Source of the DNA: a virus
Strand: one strand, 5' to 3'
Length of the DNA stretch: 24,061 nt
Virus record (IMG/VR): IMGVR_UViG_3300025128_000330
Span: 1-24,061 of that record
Of this stretch, positions 7,498 through 12,637 are shown in pieces. How positions within the stretch are numbered: the stretch's first letter is position 1; every line of letters begins with the position of its first letter. The position numbers and the translations under genes were made by a program. The notes below the pieces were generated by a model. The model did no database searches and was not told the origin of the DNA. It saw nothing but the letters and a program-made list of their open reading frames with translations.

Positions 7498-8103
7498 TTA
7501 CTCCTGATAAAGTTTTGGATAAGTGTCTTCAATAGTATATCGAAGCGCATTACGCAACGTCTTTTTATCTTTCTTTGATCCGATAAAATATACGTAGCGG
7601 TGTTTCGCTGATCTATTAATTCTGTTTTGTCTATCGCCTAGATGATGACGCGAGTGCCTACCATCTTTACCTGCTATATCTGTACGGGCTTTTGTTGTGC
7701 CAGTAAATAGGAAGTTACAGGCTTGATAAATAATACCAGCATGGTCTTGAGCAGTGTCAGCATAAGACACTACAACTCTAGGTTTAGGTAATAGTTTTAG
7801 GGATCGAGACACCAAGAACGATGCCTGATTAGGTAGGTTATCTTTTAAAACTAATCTGTTTAATTCAATTACGTTATGCTTATGTTCCTCACCGCATATG
7901 CCTTTACACAAAGAAGGCGATGCTGGTGTGCCATAAGATACCATGCCTACCATTTCATCATAATGATACAAGCCATACGCGAAGCTAATGCTAGGCATTC
8001 TTTTCGCATAATGGATATTGAGTATCCAGTTTTTTGTTGCAGAGTATGGGATCTGAACCACCTCATATTCGCTCTGCATTTGGTTTGACCAACCAACAAA
8101 CAT
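7498..8103 (-). CDS. Mom-family DNA adenine modification enzyme
   Basis: The 201-aa protein resembles the phage Mu Mom family (GNAT-like fold), which converts adenine in DNA to N6-carbamoylmethyladenine and blocks many restriction enzymes. Landmarks are NIHYAKRMPS (29-38), IELNRLVL (79-86), NQASFLVSRSLKLL (92-105), VVSYADTAQDHAGIIYQA (111-128), NFLFTG (130-135) and KHRYVYF (167-173). The His-Tyr after the N-terminal strand, the SYAD Asp116 and the GIIYQAxNFxxTG block are the conserved core as I know it. A very strong AGGAGG sits 4 nt before the ATG. There is no Com-like regulator nearby, unlike in Mu. The gene is in the early/replication block, so progeny DNA could be modified as it is made. 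Activity and modified base are inference. Confidence 0.8.
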   Translation of the reverse strand: MFVGWSNQMQSEYEVVQIPYSATKNWILNIHYAKRMPSISFAYGLYHYDEMVGMVSYGTPASPSLCKGICGEEHKHNVIELNRLVLKDNLPNQASFLVSRSLKLLPKPRVVVSYADTAQDHAGIIYQACNFLFTGTTKARTDIAGKDGRHSRHHLGDRQNRINRSAKHRYVYFIGSKKDKKTLRNALRYTIEDTYPKLYQE

Positions 8104-8160
8104 AACACCTCCTATATAAACTCTATTTGCTTTGTCGTTTTGTTGAAGTTTTATTGGGTG

Positions 8161-8343
8161 TTATGCCACGAAGCGGTGGTCTTGGATAACCCCTACTACA
8201 TATCCTTTAGGATAAGTACGAAGTATACTATCGTATGCTTTACGGGGGGTTGTCTCATAAGATGGTAGCACTTCTACAGTACCGCCATATTGTTTTTTAT
8301 AAACTACTTTAAAAGTAGGAAAACTTTTTAGTTTTATACGCAT
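8161..8343 (-). CDS. Hypothetical small basic protein (60 aa)
   Basis: I do not recognise this protein. It is basic and beta-rich, beginning MRIKLKSFPTFKVVYKKQYG and ending VVGVIQDHRFVA, with no cysteines or membrane segment. A strong ribosome binding site (AAGTAAGGA) lies 9 nt before the ATG. A good sigma70 promoter starts transcription about 35 nt upstream. Having its own promoter and translation signal makes it a real gene. It is first in a transcript that continues into the Mom-like gene, so it may be expressed together with that enzyme. The function is unknown. Confidence 0.65.
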   Translation of the reverse strand: MRIKLKSFPTFKVVYKKQYGGTVEVLPSYETTPRKAYDSILRTYPKGYVVGVIQDHRFVA

Positions 8344-8383
8344 GAATTTGTATCCTTACTTGTTTGTGTTTTAATTAAAGATT

Positions 8384-8412
8384 GTTATATCACAATATTG
8401 GTTGAAAGTCAA
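8384..8412 (-). promoter_or_regulatory. Sigma70-like promoter upstream of the 60-aa gene and Mom-like operon
   Basis: On the minus strand, -35 TTGACT (8412-8407) and -10 TATAAC (8389-8384) are separated by exactly 17 bp. The site lies in the short gap between the 77-aa and 60-aa genes. The -10 hexamer and spacer length match those of the promoters at 2671-2699 and 12592-12620, which supports a shared recognition by host RNA polymerase. It would drive the 60-aa gene, the Mom-like, MazG-like and SleB genes and possibly the replisome genes. Confidence 0.7.
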
Positions 8413-8426
8413 ATAGTTTTTAGATA

Positions 8427-8660
8427 CTACTGTCTTACTTTTACTTCTGAGATACCCCAATCTACTGCCTTATAATTAGATTTATATTTGGCCTGTTTGC
8501 CAAGACTATACACCTTCTTTACATCCAGCCCATGCATATCTGCTATTAGTTGTGCAGTTTGCATAGACCATTTAGGGTTAGCCTTGGCAGAGTGCCAGAT
8601 AAATTCCATAATAGAATTATATTCTATCTGTTGTTGTATCTGTCTTTTAGTTAATGTCAT
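8427..8660 (-). CDS. Hypothetical protein (77 aa), possible small DNA-binding protein
   Basis: This family is not recognised. The 77-aa product starts MTLTKRQIQQQIEYNSIMEF, is basic, and appears all-helical. The segment MQTAQLIADMHGLDVKKVYS has the spacing of a helix-turn-helix (helix, HGL-type turn, second helix), but that is only a resemblance. The ATG overlaps the end of the upstream gene by 14 nt, so the two are probably translated together. It is followed by a gap containing a new promoter, so it ends its own transcription unit segment. Confidence 0.6.
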   Translation of the reverse strand: MTLTKRQIQQQIEYNSIMEFIWHSAKANPKWSMQTAQLIADMHGLDVKKVYSLGKQAKYKSNYKAVDWGISEVKVRQ

Positions 8661-9063
8661 TTTTAACTAGGCCATCGTGTACTAATACACACTTTAGATC
8701 ATCCATTTCATAGTCTTCCCAAGCAGATAGTTTGACGATAGACCAATCTGACCTGTTGTGATATTTCTCCTCATTTAATCTTTTAAAGATGCCAATAACA
8801 TCACCAGCTTTCGTATGTTTGTTGAGGCCAGATATACTAATTCGTTTATCGCCTCGCGTCTTGGCCTTGTAGCATCGTATAACATTACTTGTGTTATTGT
8901 AAAAGTATTCGCCTCTAAACGCTATGCCATCACCGTTTGATATAATGTCATATGTTTTATCAAACAATTTAATTACACTTTTGTTAGCGTCTATGATGTG
9001 CTTGTCGAGCATGGTTTGTGTTACCTTAATCTCAGCATAGTCAGTGTTAAATAAAGAAGTCAT
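8647..9063 (-). CDS. Hypothetical phage protein (138 aa)
   Basis: I do not recognise this family. The protein starts MTSLFNTDYAEIKVTQT and has a beta-rich basic centre, including CYKAKTRGDKRISISG and AGDVIGIFKRL. A longer frame opens at 9090, but that ATG has no ribosome binding site. The ATG at 9063 follows AAGGAAAAACAAAT, almost the same leader as the DUF932-like gene (AAGGAAAACAAAT), and both proteins begin MTS. I therefore use 9063. The upstream 55-aa gene overlaps its start by 17 nt in another frame. A DNA-interacting role is conceivable from the basic patch but is not shown. Confidence 0.7.
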   Translation of the reverse strand: MTSLFNTDYAEIKVTQTMLDKHIIDANKSVIKLFDKTYDIISNGDGIAFRGEYFYNNTSNVIRCYKAKTRGDKRISISGLNKHTKAGDVIGIFKRLNEEKYHNRSDWSIVKLSAWEDYEMDDLKCVLVHDGLVKNDIN

Positions 9064-9214
9064 ATTTGTTTTTCCTTTTTGTGTTGTCATTGTTATTGTT
9101 AGTTTGTTTTCTGTCGTATGAGCCTTTACCCTTCTTGGGTTTTACTATCTGTTTACGGGGGCGGTCATACGCAACCGCCCTCGCTACAGGATTGATAGGT
9201 TTTATCCTATCCAT
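9047..9214 (-). CDS. Small conserved-type phage protein with PINPVARA motif (55 aa)
   Basis: This gene is easily missed because of its length. The frame runs from ATG 9214-9212 to TAA 9049-9047 and encodes 55 residues beginning MDRIKPINPVARAVAYDRPR, followed by KQIVKPKKGKGSYDRKQ and an Asn-rich tail. The INPVARA...R..KQ.V..KK..Y.RK pattern is one I recall from many short hypothetical proteins of marine phages, often placed in replication modules; its role is unknown. Its ATG shares a base with the stop of the DUF932-like gene (TAATG), pointing to coupled translation. Its last 17 nt overlap the start of the next gene. The tight packing and the basic, patterned sequence support a true gene. Confidence 0.72.
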   Translation of the reverse strand: MDRIKPINPVARAVAYDRPRKQIVKPKKGKGSYDRKQTNNNNDNTKRKNKYDFFI

Positions 9215-10137
9215 TATGCTACAAGTAATTCATTAGAATACTGGGGGCTATTAGATACAGCATCAAGCCACGGCGTAGACTGCATCCAATCCCTAACTTG
9301 AAACTTCCTATCAAACAATCTTTCAACCTTGTTGTCAAGATTACCACCCGTACTGTTGAGTGAAAAACCATTCCTATCATCAGCGTAGGTAGCATAGTTT
9401 GTAAAAGCATTTGATACACTGGCTAATGTGTTGCCCCAGTATTCGGAATTATCATTAGCTAGTTCGATCATACGACCATTAATACGATCTTGGGGTATGA
9501 TTGCTTTTATTAAAGTTTCCCTAGCACTTTCACTTATTACAGCATTAGCTAGTCGTTGTTGTTCATCAATTACCCTTTTAAAAACTATAGCATTCTCGCT
9601 AATGTCGCGGAGATACTCAGATAGATTATAGTTTTTTGTATTTTTAGCGCGATGATGTTCACTGCCATCCTGTACACCGTACAAGTTTTCATTCATACAC
9701 CAGCTACTAATAATAGATGTTGTCACATTGTTAGAAGTGCGACCATCTAATGACCGCCATGCCAATACTTGTAAAGAGTAATTGGTTTTACCACCCAGTA
9801 AAGAATGAACAACGCCTGATACTTCTTTAAAAGTATAGTTTTCTAGATGCCATAAACCACTACGCGAAGTATACGCCCGTATCATAGGCGTACCTAATTG
9901 ATACGGAATTGATTTACGAACACCCGTAAAGAAATCTTTATGTTGTGTTACTTTATATTTGTTTCCAACAATATCTAAATGTTCACCAGTTTCTGAGTTA
10001 ACAATATATTTTTTGGTAGGTACTAAAGTAGGCTCAGTAGTAACATTAAGATATGATACAGCATCTACATCAAGTGATTGGTAATCACCATCGTGAGCAA
10101 AACTTACTTTAGATTTAAGTGCAGTTGTTGAAGTCAT
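9214..10137 (-). CDS. DUF932-like phage protein (307 aa)
   Basis: The protein resembles the DUF932 phage/plasmid family. It has the early IVGNKYKVTQHKDFF block, the central SLQVLAWRSLDGRTSNNVTT and CMNEN segments where the family usually has a 'nshdG' strand and a conserved 'C.N', then RAKNTKNYNL and a long helical C-terminal region. The function of the family is unknown. A longer frame begins at 10167, but the ATG at 10137 (MTSTTALKSK) has AAGG at a good distance and the same leader as the gene at 9063, so I prefer it. It is the first gene of the leftward replication block and so is probably an early, strongly expressed protein. The family call is moderate. Confidence 0.65.
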   Translation of the reverse strand: MTSTTALKSKVSFAHDGDYQSLDVDAVSYLNVTTEPTLVPTKKYIVNSETGEHLDIVGNKYKVTQHKDFFTGVRKSIPYQLGTPMIRAYTSRSGLWHLENYTFKEVSGVVHSLLGGKTNYSLQVLAWRSLDGRTSNNVTTSIISSWCMNENLYGVQDGSEHHRAKNTKNYNLSEYLRDISENAIVFKRVIDEQQRLANAVISESARETLIKAIIPQDRINGRMIELANDNSEYWGNTLASVSNAFTNYATYADDRNGFSLNSTGGNLDNKVERLFDRKFQVRDWMQSTPWLDAVSNSPQYSNELLVA

Positions 10138-10172
10138 ATTTGTTTTCCTTATTTTTTTATTGAACATAACAC

Positions 10173-10201
10173 CTTATTGCATAACCAAATTAGATTGTCA
10201 A
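10173..10201 (-). promoter_or_regulatory. Possible weak leftward promoter for the replication block
   Basis: A perfect -35 TTGACA on the minus strand (10201-10196) lies about 60 bp before the DUF932-like start, but the hexamer 17 bp downstream is AATAAG, a poor -10. No better -10 is found at 16-18 bp. The location is right for the promoter of the leftward block, and an activator could compensate for the weak -10. I keep it as a candidate. Confidence 0.35.
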
Positions 10202-10225
10202 TAAATTATTTTATTTTTTTTTAAT

Positions 10226-10254
10226 TTGACGGGCGTGTTTTTTGCTGGTAAACT
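10226..10254 (+). promoter_or_regulatory. Sigma70-like promoter for the GP88-like gene
   Basis: On the plus strand, -35 TTGACG (10226-10231) is followed after 17 bp by -10 TAAACT (10249-10254), with TGG directly before the -10 (extended -10). The predicted start near 10261 leaves a roughly 108-nt AT-rich leader before the ATG at 10369. It is divergent from the leftward -35 box at 10196-10201, only 24 bp away, so the two may be controlled together. Confidence 0.6.
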
Positions 10255-10368
10255 ACATTCACTAATTGGCTGGGGGTAAAATATATATAAAAAACTATTT
10301 GCTATATATAATAATATGTGATATTAAAATCTAATTACTTTTAAACATATCTACTGGAGCAATACAAA

Positions 10369-11025
10369 ATGCCAAGAGATCCTAATCAAATCCATATTTC
10401 AAAAATGACTGGTAAATTAGATAGTTTACGGGCCATCAATACGAACACGGTCACAAATGAATTCTGCATCGCACAATATAATAGTGGTAAAGATAACGTA
10501 ATCTGTACTAGATGTTATTCACATGAAAGTTTAGACGGTTACCGTAAAAATATGCAACCGGCATTACAAGACAACAGTAATCTTTTATCTAGTTCTATTT
10601 TAGATGATGATAGATTACCTTTTTTACTAGACGCATATTTAAGAATTGACGGCCACGGCGAACTAATAAACGATACACATCTAATTAATATATATAACTT
10701 GGCCTTAAAAAATCCCCACTGTAAAATTGCAATATGGACTAAGCGAATACCTATTGTTAGATCCGTTGCCAAGAAAATGACAACGCCCGATAATATTATT
10801 TTGATTTATTCCAACCCCATTATTAATAAAGTAAAATATCAAAAAGATATTCCAGAATATTTTCACAAAGTATTTAATAATGTATGGAGTGATCATAAAA
10901 TAGAAGAACAAAATTGCACGGGCCAGCAGTGCAAAACGTGCATGGTATGTTATAATTTTGAAACGTCTGATATTATTATTGAGGCAGTAAAAAAGAACGG
11001 AAAAACAAGGAAGACAAAACATTAG
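10369..11025 (+). CDS. GP88-like cysteine-rich phage protein
   Basis: The 218-aa protein resembles the phage family named gene product 88 (GP88). It shows the N-terminal cysteine set Cys33, Cys46 and Cys49 in ICTRCYSHESLDGYRKN, the LRIDGHGELIND segment where relatives have a 'R.H.sGDf' strand, AIWTKR (121-126), and the C-terminal cluster Cys183-x4-Cys188-x2-Cys191-x2-Cys194. The two cysteine sets suggest bound metal or Fe-S, but no canonical radical-SAM CxxxCxxC is present and the family's function is unknown. GGAG lies 9 nt before the ATG. It is transcribed alone, against the genes on both sides, from its own promoter. Monocistronic placement between early operons suggests an early accessory role. 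Confidence 0.65.
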   Translation: MPRDPNQIHISKMTGKLDSLRAINTNTVTNEFCIAQYNSGKDNVICTRCYSHESLDGYRKNMQPALQDNSNLLSSSILDDDRLPFLLDAYLRIDGHGELINDTHLINIYNLALKNPHCKIAIWTKRIPIVRSVAKKMTTPDNIILIYSNPIINKVKYQKDIPEYFHKVFNNVWSDHKIEEQNCTGQQCKTCMVCYNFETSDIIIEAVKKNGKTRKTKH

Positions 11026-11133
11026 ATGACCAGAGAAGAAAAATTAAAAGAGATAGATAGACAATGGCAATTAATACAGTCGTTTCCATTGCCAATAAAA
11101 AAACCCCCCAAGCAATACAGCAAGGGGGGCTAA
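11026..11133 (+). CDS. Possible 35-aa protein read through the terminator hairpin
   Basis: Directly after the GP88-like stop (TAG ATG), a short frame encodes MTREEKLKEIDRQWQLIQSF followed by a Pro/Lys/Gly tail. The N-terminal half looks like a charged amphipathic helix. The last codons run through the CCCCCC...GGGGGG hairpin, encoding KKPPKQYSKGG before TAA. The nearest purine-rich ribosome binding site is about 15 nt away, too far for a strong start, so translation would rely on coupling with the upstream stop. The frame could be chance; I give it low confidence. Confidence 0.3.
   Translation: MTREEKLKEIDRQWQLIQSFPLPIKKPPKQYSKGG
11096..11130 (-). terminator. Intrinsic terminator of the leftward mini-operon
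   Basis: On the minus strand, G-C-rich arms CCCCCC (11129-11124) and GGGGGG (11109-11104) enclose a 14-nt loop and are followed at once by seven T (11103-11097). This is a strong rho-independent terminator for leftward transcription from the small-gene operon. It prevents that transcript from running antisense into the GP88-like gene. The plus-strand reading lacks a proper T run, so it is a poor terminator for the rightward gene. Confidence 0.85.
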
Positions 11134-11148
11134 TAGTTTAAGTAAGTT

Positions 11149-11259
11149 TTATAGATCTTTATGGATATTACAAAACAGCCATACAGCAATAACCGTAAAT
11201 GATAGTGCTATGATATGACCGTGAGATAAAAATAGATCGTGCATTGTTTCAATAATCAT
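11149..11259 (-). CDS. Small single-pass membrane protein (36 aa)
   Basis: This short gene runs from ATG 11259-11257 to TAA 11151-11149. The protein begins MIIETMHDLFLSHG, continues with a hydrophobic stretch HIIALSFTVIAVWLFCNI (residues 15-32) long enough to cross the membrane once, and ends HKDL. The ATG overlaps the stop of the 70-aa gene in an ATGA junction, the typical sign of coupled translation. It is the last gene of the mini-operon, 19 nt before the terminator hairpin. A tiny single-TM phage protein could be a holin-like, spanin-like or host-membrane-targeting protein; no sequence feature picks between these. Confidence 0.6.
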   Translation of the reverse strand: MIIETMHDLFLSHGHIIALSFTVIAVWLFCNIHKDL

Positions 11260-11468
11260 CTTGATATCGCCTTCACTATCGTTTCTAAAGATTTCTGACC
11301 GCTCAATAAACGTAAGCATTCCCGTCTATAGGCTTCTGTGGCCTGTTCAAGTTTTGCATTCTTCTCTAAGGCATCCAGTAATTGATCTTTATACGAAACA
11401 CCGTTGCGCTCTAAACAATCTGCATCAACTTCTAGTTTGTGACGGATCATATTATCTCTTCTAAGCAT
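11256..11468 (-). CDS. Hypothetical helical protein (70 aa)
   Basis: The family is not recognised. The 70-aa product starts MLRRDNMIRHKLEVDADCLE and continues with a long charged helix including YKDQLLDALEKNAKLEQATE, then RRECLRLLSGQKSLE. It looks all-helical and could form a short coiled coil. AGGAG lies 9 nt before the ATG. A G6/C6 hairpin separates it from the upstream gene. The stop codon overlaps the start of the 36-aa membrane protein, so the two are probably made together. Confidence 0.65.
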   Translation of the reverse strand: MLRRDNMIRHKLEVDADCLERNGVSYKDQLLDALEKNAKLEQATEAYRRECLRLLSGQKSLETIVKAISR

Positions 11469-11493
11469 TGTTCATATCTCCTATGAAAAAGAA

Positions 11494-11511
11494 GGGGGGA
11501 ATAAACCCCCC
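11494..11511 (-). terminator. Intergenic G6/C6 hairpin between the 82-aa and 70-aa genes
   Basis: On the minus strand the sequence is GGGGGG-TTTATT-CCCCCC followed by TTCTTTTTC, located just after the stop of the 82-aa gene and 25 nt before the start of the 70-aa gene. The perfect six-pair G-C stem with a 6-nt loop is terminator-like, but the T tract is interrupted and a gene follows directly. It may be a partial terminator/attenuator or an mRNA-stabilising or processing site. The same hairpin recurs at 11787-11804. Confidence 0.6.
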
Positions 11512-11517
11512 GTTAAG

Positions 11518-11766
11518 TTATCCCGAATAAGTCGTACGCTTTAATAGTTCGGTTTCCTCAATTTCTAAAGTGCCGTTTTGCACATCAATTCTTTCCAGAT
11601 GTAACATCCACAAAACATACTCATCAAAAGGCATCTCTGCCTCAATAGCGTCTGCGAATACATCCGGCCAGTCATTGGCCCACTTGGAATAATACGCAAT
11701 CACTGGATACTCTTTACTAGCTGTAATGAAAGAACTGTCTTGGTCGTAATAGTTTGTATGGGTCAT
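11518..11766 (-). CDS. Hypothetical acidic protein (82 aa)
   Basis: I do not recognise this protein. It begins MTHTNYYDQDSSFITASKEY and is acidic and aromatic-rich, with YYSKWANDWPDVF and FDEYVLWMLHLERID. Its acidic character resembles small phage inhibitor or DNA-mimic proteins, but that is only compositional. GGAG is 8 nt before the ATG. A G6/C6 hairpin lies 20 nt upstream of the start and another just after the stop, so the gene is bracketed by identical RNA structures. Confidence 0.65.
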   Translation of the reverse strand: MTHTNYYDQDSSFITASKEYPVIAYYSKWANDWPDVFADAIEAEMPFDEYVLWMLHLERIDVQNGTLEIEETELLKRTTYSG

Positions 11767-11786
11767 GTTTGTATCTCCAATAAAGT

Positions 11787-11804
11787 GGGGGGAATAAACC
11801 CCCC
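11787..11804 (-). terminator. Intergenic G6/C6 hairpin between the 94-aa and 82-aa genes
   Basis: On the minus strand this is GGGGGG-TTTATT-CCCCCC, identical in stem and loop to the copy at 11494-11511. It begins 8 nt after the stop of the 94-aa gene and ends 20 nt before the start of the 82-aa gene. The following sequence ACTTTATTGGAG has only a short T run and then the ribosome binding site. It is better viewed as an attenuator, stabiliser or processing hairpin than as a full terminator. Confidence 0.55.
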
Positions 11805-11812
11805 ATTAAAGT

Positions 11813-12097
11813 TTACCAGTAACCGTGCTGGCCCTGCTTCTCAGCATAGAAGACAGGGTCATGTTTCCAGTGATCAAAGTAGCTAATGAAATCGGACCAG
11901 TAATTGGCTAGTGTTTCAGTGCCTTGTTCAAAAGACTGGATGCAACTTGTCGAGAAGTGGCCATCAAAGTAATAGCCCTCTTTCAAAACTACATCAACAA
12001 GGAAATCAGTCGGGGAATAATTCTGGATAAAAACTTCCTCCACAATATCCATCCGCTTTTTGCCCAGTATCTTGGCTACTTTGTTTTCTGTCATCAT
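11813..12097 (-). CDS. Hypothetical acidic aromatic-rich protein (94 aa)
   Basis: No family is recognised. The protein starts MMTENKVAKILGKKRMDIVE and is rich in aromatic and acidic residues downstream, for example YYFDGHFSTSC and YWSDFISYFDHWKHDPVF, ending GQHGYW. Two adjacent ATG codons occur; AGGAG lies 9 nt before the first. It is the first gene of the leftward mini-operon. Upstream is a long noncoding region whose leftward promoter at 12592-12620 could drive it through a leader of roughly 490 nt. I see no closer convincing promoter. Confidence 0.65.
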   Translation of the reverse strand: MMTENKVAKILGKKRMDIVEEVFIQNYSPTDFLVDVVLKEGYYFDGHFSTSCIQSFEQGTETLANYWSDFISYFDHWKHDPVFYAEKQGQHGYW

Positions 12098-12259
12098 CGC
12101 TTTTTACTCCTTCGCGATTGGTTAAGATATGCAAACCGTAATCTAATTTTATCTATTAATCAAATAAAAAATAAAAAAAGGTTTCCAGTGCCGGTATATC
12201 GACCAGGGGGGTTATGTTTTTTTTAAGCACTTTTGGACCGTTGCGCTAGAAAACCGACA

Positions 12260-12413
12260 CCCTATCGCGTAAAACATAGGGCATAAGCACCCAATAACGC
12301 ACAAAATAAGACAATACATGGCCTACATTGCGTAAAATGCGCCATAATTACACGCGATAAAGGCATATTTTGGCCTTAACGCATACGGGCAGGGGCCACC
12401 ACCCCCATGTGGT
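12260..12413. repeat. Cluster of GCGT/ACGC motifs and short inverted repeats
   Basis: GCGTAAAA occurs twice in direct orientation (12267-12274 and 12330-12337). AACGCA occurs twice (12296-12301 and 12378-12383), and TTACACGCG lies at 12348-12356. Inverted repeats are CCCTAT/ATAGGG around a 10-bp loop (12260-12281), AAGGC/GCCTT (12360-12377) and ACCAC/GTGGT (12398-12413). GGCCTACA also occurs at 12320 and again at 12492. The spacing is irregular, so this is not a classical iteron array. It may be protein-binding sites or structured leader RNA for the leftward transcript. Confidence 0.45.
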
Positions 12414-12508
12414 ACGATATATATGAAGTGTGCAACGGATATGGAAAATAGAGTGTCAACCACTTTGTCGCATATTATCAGACCCACACACGGCCTACAC
12501 ACAAAACG

Positions 12509-12537
12509 TTGACATATCGCGGAATATTAAATATAGT
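12509..12537 (+). promoter_or_regulatory. Strong rightward sigma70 promoter for the packaging/structural block
   Basis: Perfect -35 TTGACA (12509-12514), 17-bp spacer, -10 TATAGT (12532-12537). The predicted start is near 12544, leaving a leader of about 94 nt before the ATG at 12638. No other strong rightward promoter is visible before the terminase and portal genes, so it is the likely start of that transcript, subject to the intrinsic terminator at 12989-13036. Confidence 0.78.
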
Positions 12538-12555
12538 ATTATTACTTGCGAGTTA

Positions 12556-12571
12556 GGGTATATATTTACCC
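12556..12571. promoter_or_regulatory. Palindrome between facing promoters (candidate operator)
   Basis: GGGTA (12556-12560) and TACCC (12567-12571) form an inverted repeat around TATATT. It lies between the predicted start sites of the rightward promoter (near 12544) and the leftward promoter (near 12585). A dimeric regulator bound here could block elongation from both. It could instead form a weak hairpin in the leader RNA. Confidence 0.4.
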
Positions 12572-12591
12572 CTCCCTATTCGATAACGAAT

Positions 12592-12620
12592 GTTATAACA
12601 CATAAAGAGGAGTTCGTCAA
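12592..12620 (-). promoter_or_regulatory. Leftward sigma70 promoter facing the rightward promoter
   Basis: On the minus strand, -35 TTGACG (12620-12615) is followed after 17 bp by -10 TATAAC (12597-12592). The -10 region is part of the palindrome GTTATAAC. The transcript would start near 12585 and run left across the control region toward the small-gene operon at 12097. Its start is about 40 bp from that of the opposing promoter, so the two polymerases would collide. Confidence 0.65.
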
Positions 12621-12637
12621 GTAAAAAAGGCAGTCTA

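Larger units (their letters stand above)
12098..12637. other. 540-bp noncoding control region
   Basis: No credible gene is seen here on either strand; the frames that exist lack ribosome binding sites and run through promoter elements. The part near 12098-12180 is very AT-rich. The part from about 12180 to 12500 is richer in G and C than its surroundings and holds repeated GCGT/ACGC motifs and short inverted repeats. The last 130 bp hold two sigma70 promoters facing one another and a palindrome. The location, between a leftward early operon and the rightward packaging/structural genes, fits a regulatory hub and possibly a replication origin; the latter is inference. Confidence 0.6.

Noticed and set aside
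12176-12240. Possible terminator near GGTCGATATACC and the T/A-rich runs
   Set aside because: The only pairings found are three to four base pairs with mismatches, and the T run is not next to a stable stem.
12430-12624. 64-aa open frame on the plus strand in the control region
   Set aside because: It spans both facing promoters and the palindrome, has no ribosome binding site, and its product looks random.
12098-12637. CRISPR array or tandem iteron array
   Set aside because: The repeats are only 6-8 bp, irregularly spaced and in both orientations, with no constant-length spacers.
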